The notes below the pieces were generated by a model. The model was given only the letters and a program-made list of their open reading frames with translations, did no database searches and was not told the origin of the DNA. Below, piece by piece: positions 35,468 to 44,875 of a stretch of 64,000 nt of DNA (its first letter is position 1; every line of letters starts with the position of its first letter). Origin of the DNA: Pseudoalteromonas rubra (lineage in GTDB: Bacteria > Pseudomonadota > Gammaproteobacteria > Enterobacterales > Alteromonadaceae). Made by a program: the position numbers and the translations under genes. The DNA is taken from assembly GCF_005886805.2 (NCBI RefSeq), contig NZ_CP045429.1, positions 2,760,501-2,824,500 on the forward strand, given 5' to 3'.

Positions 35468-36475
35468 TTAATCGCGGGTAATGCGGATCACCGGGCGTTG
35501 CTGGCAAGTTTTCCCTAGCAAACAACTTAGCGCATCGCGGACGGTGTCAACACTAAAGTCGAGCAATTTAACCTCAGGTGCCTTGATGCGGCCATTGCTT
35601 ACATCATCAAGCAGCTGACGGCCCATAAAGCACAAATGCTGCTGGGCACACAGGCTGTTGGCCATCCAGGCGCCAGCGACTGAGACCACCCCAATATTGG
35701 GCGCTTTCTCAAAAAGTAGTTCTTCCGGAATAGTGCCAAAGCCATTCAGACAAGCGATCCGACCACAGAATCTCAGATGACGCAGATCATTCAAGAAGGA
35801 GTCGCCGCCTTGTGTATTCAGGATACAGTCAAAACCACCTGGCCCCATTTCTCGCTTGATCTGTTCGCACACCGACTCAGATTCGCAATCGAATACCCAG
35901 TCTGCACCAAGTTTATTCAGTCTCTTGTGGTGTTCTTTCTGTGCAAAAGCAAACACCTGAGCACCGCGCTGTTTGGCATATTGCACTGCAAAGTGAGCTA
36001 CGGCACCCTGCGCGCTGTTTATGGCCAGTGAGTCACCGTCCTGCACCTGCATTTTATCCAGTGCCAGCAAAGCTGCCATCCCCGCATTGGGTAAAGACAC
36101 TGCCACTTCGCCGCTCATGCCATCCGGTACTTCCGACACGGCGTGGCTGGGTACAACTGCGTACTCTTTGAGCATCCCCTGCTCTGCCAGACTGGCATTA
36201 AACAACACCCGACTGCCTTTAGGCGGAAATACCCCTTTAGCAGCTGAGACCACAGTTCCGACGGCATCCAGTCCCAAAACGTGAGGATACTGCCACTGGC
36301 AAAATCCGTCTTTTGCCATCCGTGCATCCAGGTGATTCAGTGCCACATAATCAATGGCAACCAGTAACTCGTTGTCTCCCGGCACTGGCATAGCGTGCTC
36401 TGCCATCGCTAAGTCAAACTCGGCGCCACATTGACGCAGTTCCAGCGCTCGCATGGTGGATTTTTCGACTGACAT
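35468..36475 (-). CDS. MDR-family zinc-independent alcohol dehydrogenase / quinone oxidoreductase-like
   Basis: About 335 residues. GroES-like N-terminal domain (DYVALNHLDARMAKDG, YPHVLGLDAVGTVV) and a Rossmann domain with LAINSAQGAVAHFAVQYAKQRGAQVFAF, equivalent to the AxxGGVG nucleotide-binding loop of quinone oxidoreductases. The usual zinc ligands are missing, so NADPH-dependent reduction of quinones or enals is likely. ATG 36475 (MSVEKSTMRALEL) has GGAG upstream; a 9-residue longer start is less likely. It stands alone beside the integron's integrase end. Confidence 0.85.
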   Translation of the reverse strand: MSVEKSTMRALELRQCGAEFDLAMAEHAMPVPGDNELLVAIDYVALNHLDARMAKDGFCQWQYPHVLGLDAVGTVVSAAKGVFPPKGSRVLFNASLAEQGMLKEYAVVPSHAVSEVPDGMSGEVAVSLPNAGMAALLALDKMQVQDGDSLAINSAQGAVAHFAVQYAKQRGAQVFAFAQKEHHKRLNKLGADWVFDCESESVCEQIKREMGPGGFDCILNTQGGDSFLNDLRHLRFCGRIACLNGFGTIPEELLFEKAPNIGVVSVAGAWMANSLCAQQHLCFMGRQLLDDVSNGRIKAPEVKLLDFSVDTVRDALSCLLGKTCQQRPVIRITRD

Positions 36476-36629
36476 GAGTGGTTTTCTCCGCTTTTCGGCC
36501 ATTTTGAGGCCTGACTGCCCATAATTTTAACTTTCCGATTATGGGCAAAACTTCGCAATTGTTGCTATTAAACCATCTTGGTCTCTGTCAAACAACTCAA
36601 TGTTGTGACAGGTGTTTAAATCCTGTTAA

Positions 36630-39600
36630 CTACTCTTTCTCTATAACAGGCTCGTTCGCACTGTCCTTTGAGCTATCGTTTAAGGTGACTAGACGGTAGA
36701 AGACAGGCGTAAATAGTAAGCCAAATACCGTAACTCCAATCATCCCGAAGAACACTGCATTACCCATTGCCTGACGCATCTCTGCACCTGCCCCTGACGC
36801 CAGTACCAGAGGGACTACACCAGCTGTGAACGCAATTGAGGTCATCAGGATAGGACGCAGTCGTAAGCGACACGCCTCCATGATGGCTTCCAGATGGGTA
36901 GCCCCGGTTTTATGCTTGTCGCGGGCAAACTCAACCATCAGAATCGCGTTCTTCGAGGCCAATGCCACCAATACAATCAGCGCAATCTGGGTGAAGATAT
37001 TATTGTCACCACCAAGCATGTAGACACCCGCCAGTGCAGAGAATATCGTCATTGGCACTATCAAGATGATGGCAAGCGGTAAACGCAGACTCTCATATTG
37101 TGCAGCCAGTACCATGAAGACCAACACCACAACCAGAGGGAACACATAAACCATGGTATTGCCCGCCAGGATCTGCTGGTAGGTTACCTCAGTCCACTCA
37201 TAACTGATCCCTTCCGGTAAGCTCTCGGCCAGTACAGATTCAATCGCTTCTTTGGCCTGATCTGAGCTGTAACCCGGCGCTGGACTGCCGTTTAGTTCAG
37301 CCGTCATATAACCGTTATAGTGCATTACCCGATCCGGACCTGTGGTGGGTGTCACCGTAACTACCGAGCCCAGCGGTACCATATTGCCAGCGGCATTGCG
37401 TACCTTCAGGTTGTTGATCTGTGACTGTTTGGCGCGAAACTCAGCGTCGGCCTGTGCTTTTACCTGATAGGTACGACCAAACAGGTTAAAGTCATTCACA
37501 TACACAGAGCCAAGATAAACCTGTAGCGCACTGAACACTTCATCCAGCGGAATACCTTGTAGTAGTGCCTGCTCACGGTCAACGTTAATGTCCATCTGTG
37601 GTACCTGGATACGGAAGCTGGAGTACAGACCCGTCAGTGCCGGATGTTGCTGAGCCTGACCAATGGTACCCTGCAGCGCCGCAAACAAGGCTTCGAACCC
37701 TTTATTACCTCTGTCCTGAAGCTGCAGCTTAAAGCCACCTGTGGTACCCAGGCCAAGAATTGGCGGCGGCGGGAAGACCGCAACAAAAGCCTCATCAATT
37801 TCAGCAAAACGCATATTCAGTTGCATCGCAATCGCATGGGCCGAGAGGCTGGGATCCTGACGCTCCGAGAAATCAGCCAGTGGCGTAAACACGATGCCGC
37901 TGTTGGTACTGTTAGTAAAACCATTTACCGACAGACCCGGGAATGCCACAGTATGGGCAACACCTGGTACTTCCAGCGCAATCGCCTGCATTTGTCTGAC
38001 AACGGCTTCTGTTCTGTCCAGACTGGCAGCATCTGGCAGTTGTGCCACCGCAACCAAATATTGCTTATCCTGCTGAGGAATAAAGCCACCCGGCACTGAA
38101 TTAAACAAGCCAACCGTTGACCCCACCAGGCCTAAGTAAACCACACCCACGACAACACTCATGCGGATCAGTTTTTGTACCAGCTTCTCGTAACCTTGTG
38201 CACCTTTGTCGAACATGCGATTGAACGGTTTGAACAACCAGGCACCAAACAGTTTGTCCAGTACACGAGTCAGACCATCTTTAGGCGCATCATGCGACTT
38301 CAACAACAAGGCTGAAAGCGCAGGCGACAAGGTCAGTGAGTTAAAGGCAGAGATCAAGGTTGAGATCGTGATGGTCAGAGCAAACTGCTTGTAGAACTGA
38401 CCCGACAGTCCGGTAATGAATGCCGTCGGAATAAAGACCGCACACAGTACAAAGGCAATCGCGATAATTGGACCGGTTACTTCGGTCATGGCAATTTTAG
38501 TTGCCTCGAACGGACTGTATCCGTCAGCAATATTACGCTCTACGTTTTCAACCACTACAATGGCGTCGTCCACAACAATACCGATGGCCAGTACCAGACC
38601 AAACAATGACAGCGTATTAATAGACACGCCCAGCATCTGCATTACGGCGAAGGTACCAATCAGTGACACCGGCACAGCAATTAATGGGATGATTGACGCA
38701 CGCCAGGTTTGCAAAAATACCACCACAACCACAACAACCAGCAGGATGGCTTCTAGCAAGGTCTGAATAACCGCATCAATTGAGCCGCGCACGAATACAG
38801 TCGGGTCATAGGCAATTTCGTAGGTCATGCCCGTCGGGAAGTCTTTAGACAGACGTGCCATTGTCGCACGTACGTTATCTGACAAGGCAATGGCATTAGA
38901 GCCCGGGCGCTGGAAGACAGGCATGGCCAGCGCAGGCTGATTGTCCAGCATGGCGCGTAGCGCATAGTTTTCCTGACCCAGTTCAACGCGGGCAATATCC
39001 TTTAAGCGTGTGATCTGGCCCTGCTCGCCCACTTTAATGATCACTTCTTCGAATTCATCAATCTGAGTTAAGCGACCTTTTACGTTTAACAATACCTGAA
39101 ACTGGTTTTCATCCGGTGAAGGTTGAGCCCCCAGAGAGCCTGCTGCTACCTGTTGGTTTTGCGCACGTAATGCACTGATCACATCACCTGCTGTCAAGTT
39201 GCGGGCAGCCAGCGCATCGGGGTTTAACCACACACGCATAGAGTATTTAGCACCACCAAATAGTTGCAGATCGCCCACTTCTGGCAAACGCTTCAGCTCA
39301 TCTTTAATATAGATATCCGCATAGTTGGCCATGTAAGAGGTATCCTGCTGACCATCTGGAGAAACCAAGTGGACCACCAACGCCAGGTTAGGTGATGACT
39401 TTTGTGCTGTCACACCCAGCCGCTGAACTTCCTGCGGCAGGCGAGGCAAGGCGTTATTCACGCGGTTTTGCACCTGAACTTGTGCCTGGTCCAGATCGGT
39501 ACCCAAGGCAAACGTCACAGTCAAAGTTAAACGACCATCGCTGGTTGCCTGAGATGAATGATACAACATGTTTTCGAGGCCATTCAGTTCTTGCTCAAGG

Positions 39601-39797
39601 GGCGTTGCAACAGTCTGACCAATAACTTTGGGGTTTGCGCCCGGGTAGCTGGCATTCACCACAACCGTGGGTGGCACTACTTCCGGATACTCACTGACCG
39701 GCAACTGAAACAGTGAAATAGCACCGGTGATCACAAACACCAGCGAGAGCATGGCCGCAAAAATCGGCCTGCTGATAAAAAAGTGAGAAAAGTTCAT
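36630..39797 (-). CDS. RND multidrug efflux transporter (HAE1 family)
   Basis: 1055 residues, normal for AcrB/MexF-like pumps. The start MNFSHFFISRPIFAAMLSLVFVITG is the first TM helix, followed by the porter domain, the TM4 proton relay GIVVDDAIVVVENVERN with paired Asp, the second half motif (KNAILMVEFARD) and twelve TM helices in total. It pumps drugs or other amphiphiles from inner membrane and periplasm through an outer-membrane channel. The gene is 9 bp downstream of the membrane fusion gene in one operon; no TolC-like gene is nearby. A LysR gene is divergent. Confidence 0.95.
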   Translation of the reverse strand: MNFSHFFISRPIFAAMLSLVFVITGAISLFQLPVSEYPEVVPPTVVVNASYPGANPKVIGQTVATPLEQELNGLENMLYHSSQATSDGRLTLTVTFALGTDLDQAQVQVQNRVNNALPRLPQEVQRLGVTAQKSSPNLALVVHLVSPDGQQDTSYMANYADIYIKDELKRLPEVGDLQLFGGAKYSMRVWLNPDALAARNLTAGDVISALRAQNQQVAAGSLGAQPSPDENQFQVLLNVKGRLTQIDEFEEVIIKVGEQGQITRLKDIARVELGQENYALRAMLDNQPALAMPVFQRPGSNAIALSDNVRATMARLSKDFPTGMTYEIAYDPTVFVRGSIDAVIQTLLEAILLVVVVVVVFLQTWRASIIPLIAVPVSLIGTFAVMQMLGVSINTLSLFGLVLAIGIVVDDAIVVVENVERNIADGYSPFEATKIAMTEVTGPIIAIAFVLCAVFIPTAFITGLSGQFYKQFALTITISTLISAFNSLTLSPALSALLLKSHDAPKDGLTRVLDKLFGAWLFKPFNRMFDKGAQGYEKLVQKLIRMSVVVGVVYLGLVGSTVGLFNSVPGGFIPQQDKQYLVAVAQLPDAASLDRTEAVVRQMQAIALEVPGVAHTVAFPGLSVNGFTNSTNSGIVFTPLADFSERQDPSLSAHAIAMQLNMRFAEIDEAFVAVFPPPPILGLGTTGGFKLQLQDRGNKGFEALFAALQGTIGQAQQHPALTGLYSSFRIQVPQMDINVDREQALLQGIPLDEVFSALQVYLGSVYVNDFNLFGRTYQVKAQADAEFRAKQSQINNLKVRNAAGNMVPLGSVVTVTPTTGPDRVMHYNGYMTAELNGSPAPGYSSDQAKEAIESVLAESLPEGISYEWTEVTYQQILAGNTMVYVFPLVVVLVFMVLAAQYESLRLPLAIILIVPMTIFSALAGVYMLGGDNNIFTQIALIVLVALASKNAILMVEFARDKHKTGATHLEAIMEACRLRLRPILMTSIAFTAGVVPLVLASGAGAEMRQAMGNAVFFGMIGVTVFGLLFTPVFYRLVTLNDSSKDSANEPVIEKE

Positions 39798-39806
39798 AAT
39801 GGCCTC

Positions 39807-40970
39807 TTAGTTTGCAGCGCTGAGCTGAATGTCGCGCTGTGCAATCACAAGACGGGTGTCATCCAGGTTGAGCGTGACCATATTTGGCGTAATTGGCATA
39901 CCCGGGCCGACACGAGCAGGGCCATTGGCCGCCACTTTATCCCCATCTTCCAGGCCTGATTTAATCGCGCGGAATGCACCATAGCGCTCGCCCAACTCCA
40001 CCAGGCGATATTGCAAGGTGTTGTTAGCATCAACGGTCAACACAAAGCGGTTTTTCAGATCAGTGCCAATGGCACGCTCAGGCACTAACGGCATTGTTGT
40101 CGCATCGGCGGCGCCTAAAGAAATTCGAGCAAACGCACCCGGCTTAAGACCATGCTGCTGCGCGTCAAATACTGCGCGAACACCTAACGTACCGGTATTC
40201 GGGTTAATTTCATTGTCGATAAAATCGACCACGCCAGGTACAGATGCGCCACCATTAATACGCTGCAATTGCACCGTGACCGCATCGGTAGCATCAACAC
40301 CGGCAAATTTGTCGCTCCAGGTGCGTTCGTCCACATCAAAATAAGCATAGATCTGCTGATCTGACACTATGGTTGCCAGTGTGGTTTCGCCCGCACTCAC
40401 ATAGTTACCTTTGGTCACGATAGCACGAGATACAACCCCGCTGATCGGCGCTTCAACCTGACTAAACTCCAGATCCAGACGCGCTTTTTTCAGTTGCGCC
40501 GCAATGGCATCACGATTAGCTTGTGCCTGACGCAATGTCGCCGCACGCTGCTCAGCCAGCTCGGTTGACATGGCTTTCTCAGCCACCAGCTGCTTAGCAC
40601 GACGCGCTTCACTTTTGGCCTGCATCAGGGCTGCATCGGCACTCACCAGTTGTGCATTCAGGGTTTCAACCTGCACCTCAAACGGACGAGGATCGAGTCT
40701 GAACAGGATCTGACCTTTCTCAATCCGCTCACCTTCTTTGAATGTCATCTGCTCCACCTGGCCAGACACACGCGGCTTAAGCACAACCCGCTCTGGTGCC
40801 TGCAAACGCGTAGTAAAGGTATGCCAGGACTGGACCGGCGCCATTTTGACCTGTGCCACATCAATGGTCAGTGGCGGTGGCTGCTGCCCTTCCTGTGCGC
40901 TTGGCTGACTACAACCACTAAGCACTAAAGCAAGTGCGACCGCACTGAGTGTATAGCTAATTTTATTCAT
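39807..40970 (-). CDS. RND efflux periplasmic adaptor (membrane fusion protein)
   Basis: 387 residues. Lipoprotein signal with lipobox LSGC (Cys at residue 20). Barrel-sandwich hybrid (VVLKPRVSGQVEQMTFKEGERIEKGQILFRLDPRPFEVQV), alpha-hairpin (about 100-165), the returning lipoyl half (EAPISGVVSRAIVTKGNYVSAG) and a membrane-proximal domain. It couples the RND pump to an outer-membrane channel. It is first in the operon with the pump and divergent from lysR, with a T-N11-A palindrome in the shared 129-bp gap. Confidence 0.93.
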   Translation of the reverse strand: MNKISYTLSAVALALVLSGCSQPSAQEGQQPPPLTIDVAQVKMAPVQSWHTFTTRLQAPERVVLKPRVSGQVEQMTFKEGERIEKGQILFRLDPRPFEVQVETLNAQLVSADAALMQAKSEARRAKQLVAEKAMSTELAEQRAATLRQAQANRDAIAAQLKKARLDLEFSQVEAPISGVVSRAIVTKGNYVSAGETTLATIVSDQQIYAYFDVDERTWSDKFAGVDATDAVTVQLQRINGGASVPGVVDFIDNEINPNTGTLGVRAVFDAQQHGLKPGAFARISLGAADATTMPLVPERAIGTDLKNRFVLTVDANNTLQYRLVELGERYGAFRAIKSGLEDGDKVAANGPARVGPGMPITPNMVTLNLDDTRLVIAQRDIQLSAAN

Positions 40971-41051
40971 GACATTCTCCGACAGTATGAGTTGATATGA
41001 TGGTACGAAGAATTACCGTGAAGAAAAATGGTAGTTTTTTAAAAACATTAG

Positions 41052-41064
41052 TGCCAGAATGGCA
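41052..41064. promoter_or_regulatory. T-N11-A palindrome (putative LysR-type site), copy 3
   Basis: TGCCA-GAA-TGGCA, a perfect inverted repeat with the T-N11-A spacing typical of LysR sites, lies 36 bp upstream of the lysR start and 82 bp upstream of the adaptor start. Flanks TTAG and CCAATA match the copies at 19935 and 19990. Confidence 0.55.
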
Positions 41065-41099
41065 CCAATAAACTTTTCTTTGTGTTAAAAGGACAGATT

Positions 41100-42053
41100 A
41101 TGGATACCACCAGCCGCTTGATTATGTTGCTCGAAGTTGTTGAGCAGGGGTCATTTTCTAAGGCCGCTGAACTGAGAAATATAGACCGTTCAGTGATCTC
41201 CAAACAAATAGGCAAGCTCGAAGAAGAGCTGGGGGTTCGACTACTGAATCGCACCACCCGATCCTTTTCCCTGACTGCGGCCGGTGCTGAAATGGTAAAA
41301 AAGGCAGCAGATCTGCGCTTGTTATTGCAAGATACCGTGCAACTGGCTGAAAACTATCACCAGGAGCCCAGAGGGTTATTGCGCATTACCGCATCGAGTT
41401 ATATTGGCCAACATTACCTGATGCCAGTCATCAACGACTTCCAGAAGCGCTTTCCTCAGGTCAGTGTTGAGATACGCATGGATGATCGGGTCGTTGATAT
41501 GATCTCTGAAGGGTATGATCTGGCCTTTAGGGTCGGTGAGCCACGTGACTCGTCTCTGGTTGCCCGCAAGATAGCCCGAAACAAAATGCTGATCCTGGCA
41601 ACACAGCGCTTTATCGACACCTATGGCGAGCCCAAAACCATGGCCGATCTGGCCGACTTACCTGCGGCTTCCTACAGCAGCTCCCATTTGCGTTTTGAGT
41701 CCATCAGTTACATAGATGAAAATGGCAAGCCTCAGGAACAGCCCATTACACCCGTGTTTCGCTCCAATGATGCCGAAGCTCTGATGTCCAAAGTGTTATC
41801 ACATACCGCATTTTTTACCGCACCGGCCTTCTTTTTTGCCGATGGCGTCGATACCGATCAGCTGGTTCCGATGCTGACGCATGTCAATTTGCCCGACTAC
41901 AGCGCAGTGTATGCAGTCTATCCACACCGGGATCTACCCGTCAGAACCCGATTATTTTTGGATGCTGCACGGCACTATATCGGCGAGCATAAGCCGCGCT
42001 GGGAGCTGAATATTCCCGGTATTGATCAGCTTTATCAAGCTAACAATAAATAA
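41100..42053 (+). CDS. LysR-family transcriptional regulator
   Basis: 317 residues. N-terminal winged helix (LIMLLEVVEQGSFSKAAELRNIDRSVISKQIGKLEEELGVRLLNRTTRSFSLTAAG in outline) and a LysR substrate-binding domain beginning GLLRITASSYIGQHYLMPVI. It belongs to the CrgA/AaeR-like subgroup by its PRGLLRI start. ATG 41100 has AAAGGA upstream. Divergent placement next to the RND operon is the usual arrangement for a local regulator. It may also bind the similar palindromes upstream of the mlaC- and pagL-like genes. Confidence 0.9.
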   Translation: MDTTSRLIMLLEVVEQGSFSKAAELRNIDRSVISKQIGKLEEELGVRLLNRTTRSFSLTAAGAEMVKKAADLRLLLQDTVQLAENYHQEPRGLLRITASSYIGQHYLMPVINDFQKRFPQVSVEIRMDDRVVDMISEGYDLAFRVGEPRDSSLVARKIARNKMLILATQRFIDTYGEPKTMADLADLPAASYSSSHLRFESISYIDENGKPQEQPITPVFRSNDAEALMSKVLSHTAFFTAPAFFFADGVDTDQLVPMLTHVNLPDYSAVYAVYPHRDLPVRTRLFLDAARHYIGEHKPRWELNIPGIDQLYQANNK

Positions 42054-42430
42054 TTGCACTGTATGGGTATATTTATACTCATACAAAATATTCAATAATG
42101 ACAACGATAAAATAGCAGTCATAATGACATTCTGTGGGCTATGAAGCGCAAAAACTCGAGGGAAAGAGCGTTTTTCAGGTTTAACTCAACTCCACGTACA
42201 TCAATAATGTTATTTCACAAAGAGTCACACATACACACCATTAAAACCTAGAAAGCCTTTATTTTTCATATAAATACAGTTTAAAACAGGATGTTTTCCG
42301 AGATGTTAACACCCAAACTAAAGTCATTTGTTAGCCATATATATGGCACACAGATGCCATGAATTCTTAGCCTCTTTGTCTTTTTTGGTTTCTATAGTAC
42401 TGCCCCTGAAACAATTACAGAGTCAGGATT
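42054..42430. other. Intergenic region upstream of the CpdB-like gene
   Basis: 377 bp, AT-rich. I see no gene, terminator hairpin with T run or recognisable operator; it probably holds the promoter of the nucleotidase gene. Confidence 0.4.
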
Positions 42431-44617
42431 ATGAAATTAAAATTACTAACACTTGCAATGCTTTGCGGCAGTGCCGCTTTACTCACTGGTTGTTCTGATA
42501 ATGACAATGAGGTGCCAATCAAACCGCCGGTTAAAGAGCAGCAAACGGACGATGATAAGCAGCCTGTAGATGACAAGCAGCCAACTGACGACGACAAGCA
42601 ACCGACAGATGACGATAAACCAACAGACGACGATAAGCCAACAGACGACGATAAGCCAACGGATGACGATAAACAGCCTGATGAGCCCGTGATTGCTGAA
42701 GGTACACTGCTTGAGCTGCGCATCATGGAAACCACTGATCTGCATGCTAACCTAATGAACTTCAACTACTTCTCGAACAAAGCAGATGACAAAGTCGGTC
42801 TGGTCAAAACCGCAACTCTGATCCGCCAGGCGCGTGAGGCAGTTAATAATTCTGTATTAGTTGACAATGGTGACCTGATCCAGGGCAGCCCGCTTGGTGA
42901 CTATATGGCAAAAGTCAAAGGCCTTGAAGAAGGTGATGTACATCCCATTTATGAGGCGATGAACACGCTGGATTACGACGTAGCGAATATCGGTAACCAT
43001 GAGTTTAACTTTGGTCTGGAGTTTTTGGACGAAGCCATCGACGACGCCAAGTTCCCGTATATCTCTGCCAACGTATTTAAGGATGACGGTGACGATGACC
43101 CAAGCAACGATGTACCACTTTTCACTCCGTATCTTATCAAAGAGAAGCAAGTCATTGATAAAAACGGTGACACACAAACGCTGAAAATCGGTTACATCGG
43201 TTTTGTTCCACCTCAGATCATGCAGTGGGACAAAGCTAACCTGGAAGGTCAGGTTATTGCCAAAGACATCGTCGATATGGCCAATCACTATGTGCCTAAG
43301 ATGAAAGAAGAAGGCGCGGATATCATCATTGCTATTCCTCACTCTGGACTGGAAACGGCTGAGAAGAAACCTCTGGCTGAGAATGCCAGCTACTACCTGT
43401 CAAAAGTCGACGGCATTGACGCCATCATGTTTGGCCATGCCCATGCTAATTTCCCGGGTTCGCGCTATGCCGGCCTTGAAGAACATGGTGTCGACAATGA
43501 GAAAGGCACCATCAATGGCGTAGCTGCCGTGATGCCTGGTTTTTGGGGTAATAACCTAGGTATCATAGACATGACGTTAGAATACGGTGCAGATGGGTGG
43601 CAGGTAAAAGACTCTCAGTCTACGCTGCAACCGATCTCTATCACCAACCCAGATCGCACCGTCACGTCTTTAGCAGTTAACGATGCTCAGGTCGAAAACG
43701 CGTCAATGACCGCACATGAAGAAACCAAAACCTGGGTAAACGAGCCGTTTGCTAAGATTGCTGATGAGGTCAACAGCTATTTCGCACTCGTTAACGACGA
43801 TCCGTCAATTCAAATTGTTACCGATGCTCAACTTTGGTATACGCAAACAATTGTCAAAGGGACTGAACTGGACGGTCTACCTGTGTTATCGGCAGGCGCG
43901 CCGTTCAGAGCAGGACGTGGTGGCCCAGACGACTTTACAGCGGTCGATAAAGGAGACATTGCTTATCGTAACGTAGCCGACCTGTATATATACCCAAATG
44001 TACTGAAAGTTCTTAAACTCAATGGTGCTGAAGTTAAGCAATGGCTGGAAATGTCAGCGGGTCAGTTTAACCAAATCATGCCAAACAGTGAAGATGTTCA
44101 GGTTCTGGTTAATACCGACTTCCCTTCTTATAACTTTGATGTGCTGGATGGCGTGGGCTATCAAATTGATGTGACCGAGCCTGCTCGATACGACACCAAA
44201 GGCAATAAAGTCTCTGATGGTAACCGCATTAAAGCCCTCACCTACCAGGGCGAATTGGTAACGGATGAACAGGTGTTCCTGGTTGCAACGAATAACTATC
44301 GTGCATCAGGTGGCGGTAACTTCCCGGGGATCTCAGGAGAGAAAATTGTAGTTGATTCTCCTAACGAAAACCGTCAGGTCGTCGCCGACTACATTGCACT
44401 ACAGTCAAATAAAAATCCGGAAACCGGCATGGATCCAAGCGCGGATGGTAACTGGTCATTCGCACCGGTAGAGGGTGCAAACGTGGTATTTTACAGCTCT
44501 CCGTCGGATAAAGCTGCCGTATTCAGTGCTCGCTTTGCCCATATCACACCTTTGAACAAAACCACTGATGATGGTTTTGCAATCTATCAAATCGACCTGA
44601 CTCAGTCTGCTGACTGA
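42431..44617 (+). CDS. CpdB-like 2',3'-cyclic nucleotide phosphodiesterase / 5'-nucleotidase lipoprotein
   Basis: 728 residues. Lipoprotein signal with lipobox LTGC (Cys 21), then a linker of six-residue PTDDDK-type repeats (about residues 40-85). The metallophosphatase domain shows TTDLHANL, NGDLIQGSPLGDY, IGNHEFNFG, IPHSG and FGHAHANFPG; the C-terminal nucleotidase domain has RASGGGNFPG. It would dephosphorylate nucleotides outside the cytoplasm for phosphate and nucleoside uptake. It is usually a soluble periplasmic enzyme; the lipid anchor with an acidic repeat tether is unusual. A terminator follows. Confidence 0.9.
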   Translation: MKLKLLTLAMLCGSAALLTGCSDNDNEVPIKPPVKEQQTDDDKQPVDDKQPTDDDKQPTDDDKPTDDDKPTDDDKPTDDDKQPDEPVIAEGTLLELRIMETTDLHANLMNFNYFSNKADDKVGLVKTATLIRQAREAVNNSVLVDNGDLIQGSPLGDYMAKVKGLEEGDVHPIYEAMNTLDYDVANIGNHEFNFGLEFLDEAIDDAKFPYISANVFKDDGDDDPSNDVPLFTPYLIKEKQVIDKNGDTQTLKIGYIGFVPPQIMQWDKANLEGQVIAKDIVDMANHYVPKMKEEGADIIIAIPHSGLETAEKKPLAENASYYLSKVDGIDAIMFGHAHANFPGSRYAGLEEHGVDNEKGTINGVAAVMPGFWGNNLGIIDMTLEYGADGWQVKDSQSTLQPISITNPDRTVTSLAVNDAQVENASMTAHEETKTWVNEPFAKIADEVNSYFALVNDDPSIQIVTDAQLWYTQTIVKGTELDGLPVLSAGAPFRAGRGGPDDFTAVDKGDIAYRNVADLYIYPNVLKVLKLNGAEVKQWLEMSAGQFNQIMPNSEDVQVLVNTDFPSYNFDVLDGVGYQIDVTEPARYDTKGNKVSDGNRIKALTYQGELVTDEQVFLVATNNYRASGGGNFPGISGEKIVVDSPNENRQVVADYIALQSNKNPETGMDPSADGNWSFAPVEGANVVFYSSPSDKAAVFSARFAHITPLNKTTDDGFAIYQIDLTQSAD
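42540..42680 (+). repeat. Tandem 18-bp coding repeats (PTDDDK)
   Basis: Direct repeats of the unit CCAACAGACGACGATAAG with small changes encode an acidic linker in the nucleotidase lipoprotein. The last three units are almost identical, so copy number could vary by slippage. Confidence 0.75.
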
Positions 44618-44640
44618 ATTTCAGAGCGATAAACAAATTA

Positions 44641-44666
44641 AAAGCCACGCATTTGCGTGGCTTTTA
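44641..44666 (+). terminator. Terminator after the CpdB-like gene
   Basis: AAAGCCACGC, loop ATTT, GCGTGGCTTTT forms a strong hairpin ending in T. Confidence 0.85.
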
Positions 44667-44875
44667 TATCGCGCCGTAATCACAGGCAGTATGCGGCAAT
44701 TTCATATCAACCTGCTGAACTGAACGCGCAATTTTGAGGCCAAAGGATTGTGTGCTTGCCAGGGAAACTTGGCTATTCAGCGAGCTTAACTTAGTTCGCA
44801 ATCGGTTTACGTACTGAGTTAATGCGCTCATTTAGCAAAGGTAGTCAGGCAGGTTGATATTCACAACGGGAATTG

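Noticed and set aside
42054..42430. Pho box upstream of the CpdB-like gene
   Set aside because: CTGTCAT-like words occur but not as the required 7-4-7 direct repeats.
42415..42765. 116-codon minus-strand frame of Ser/Val repeats
   Set aside because: Antisense of the PTDDDK repeats in the nucleotidase gene.
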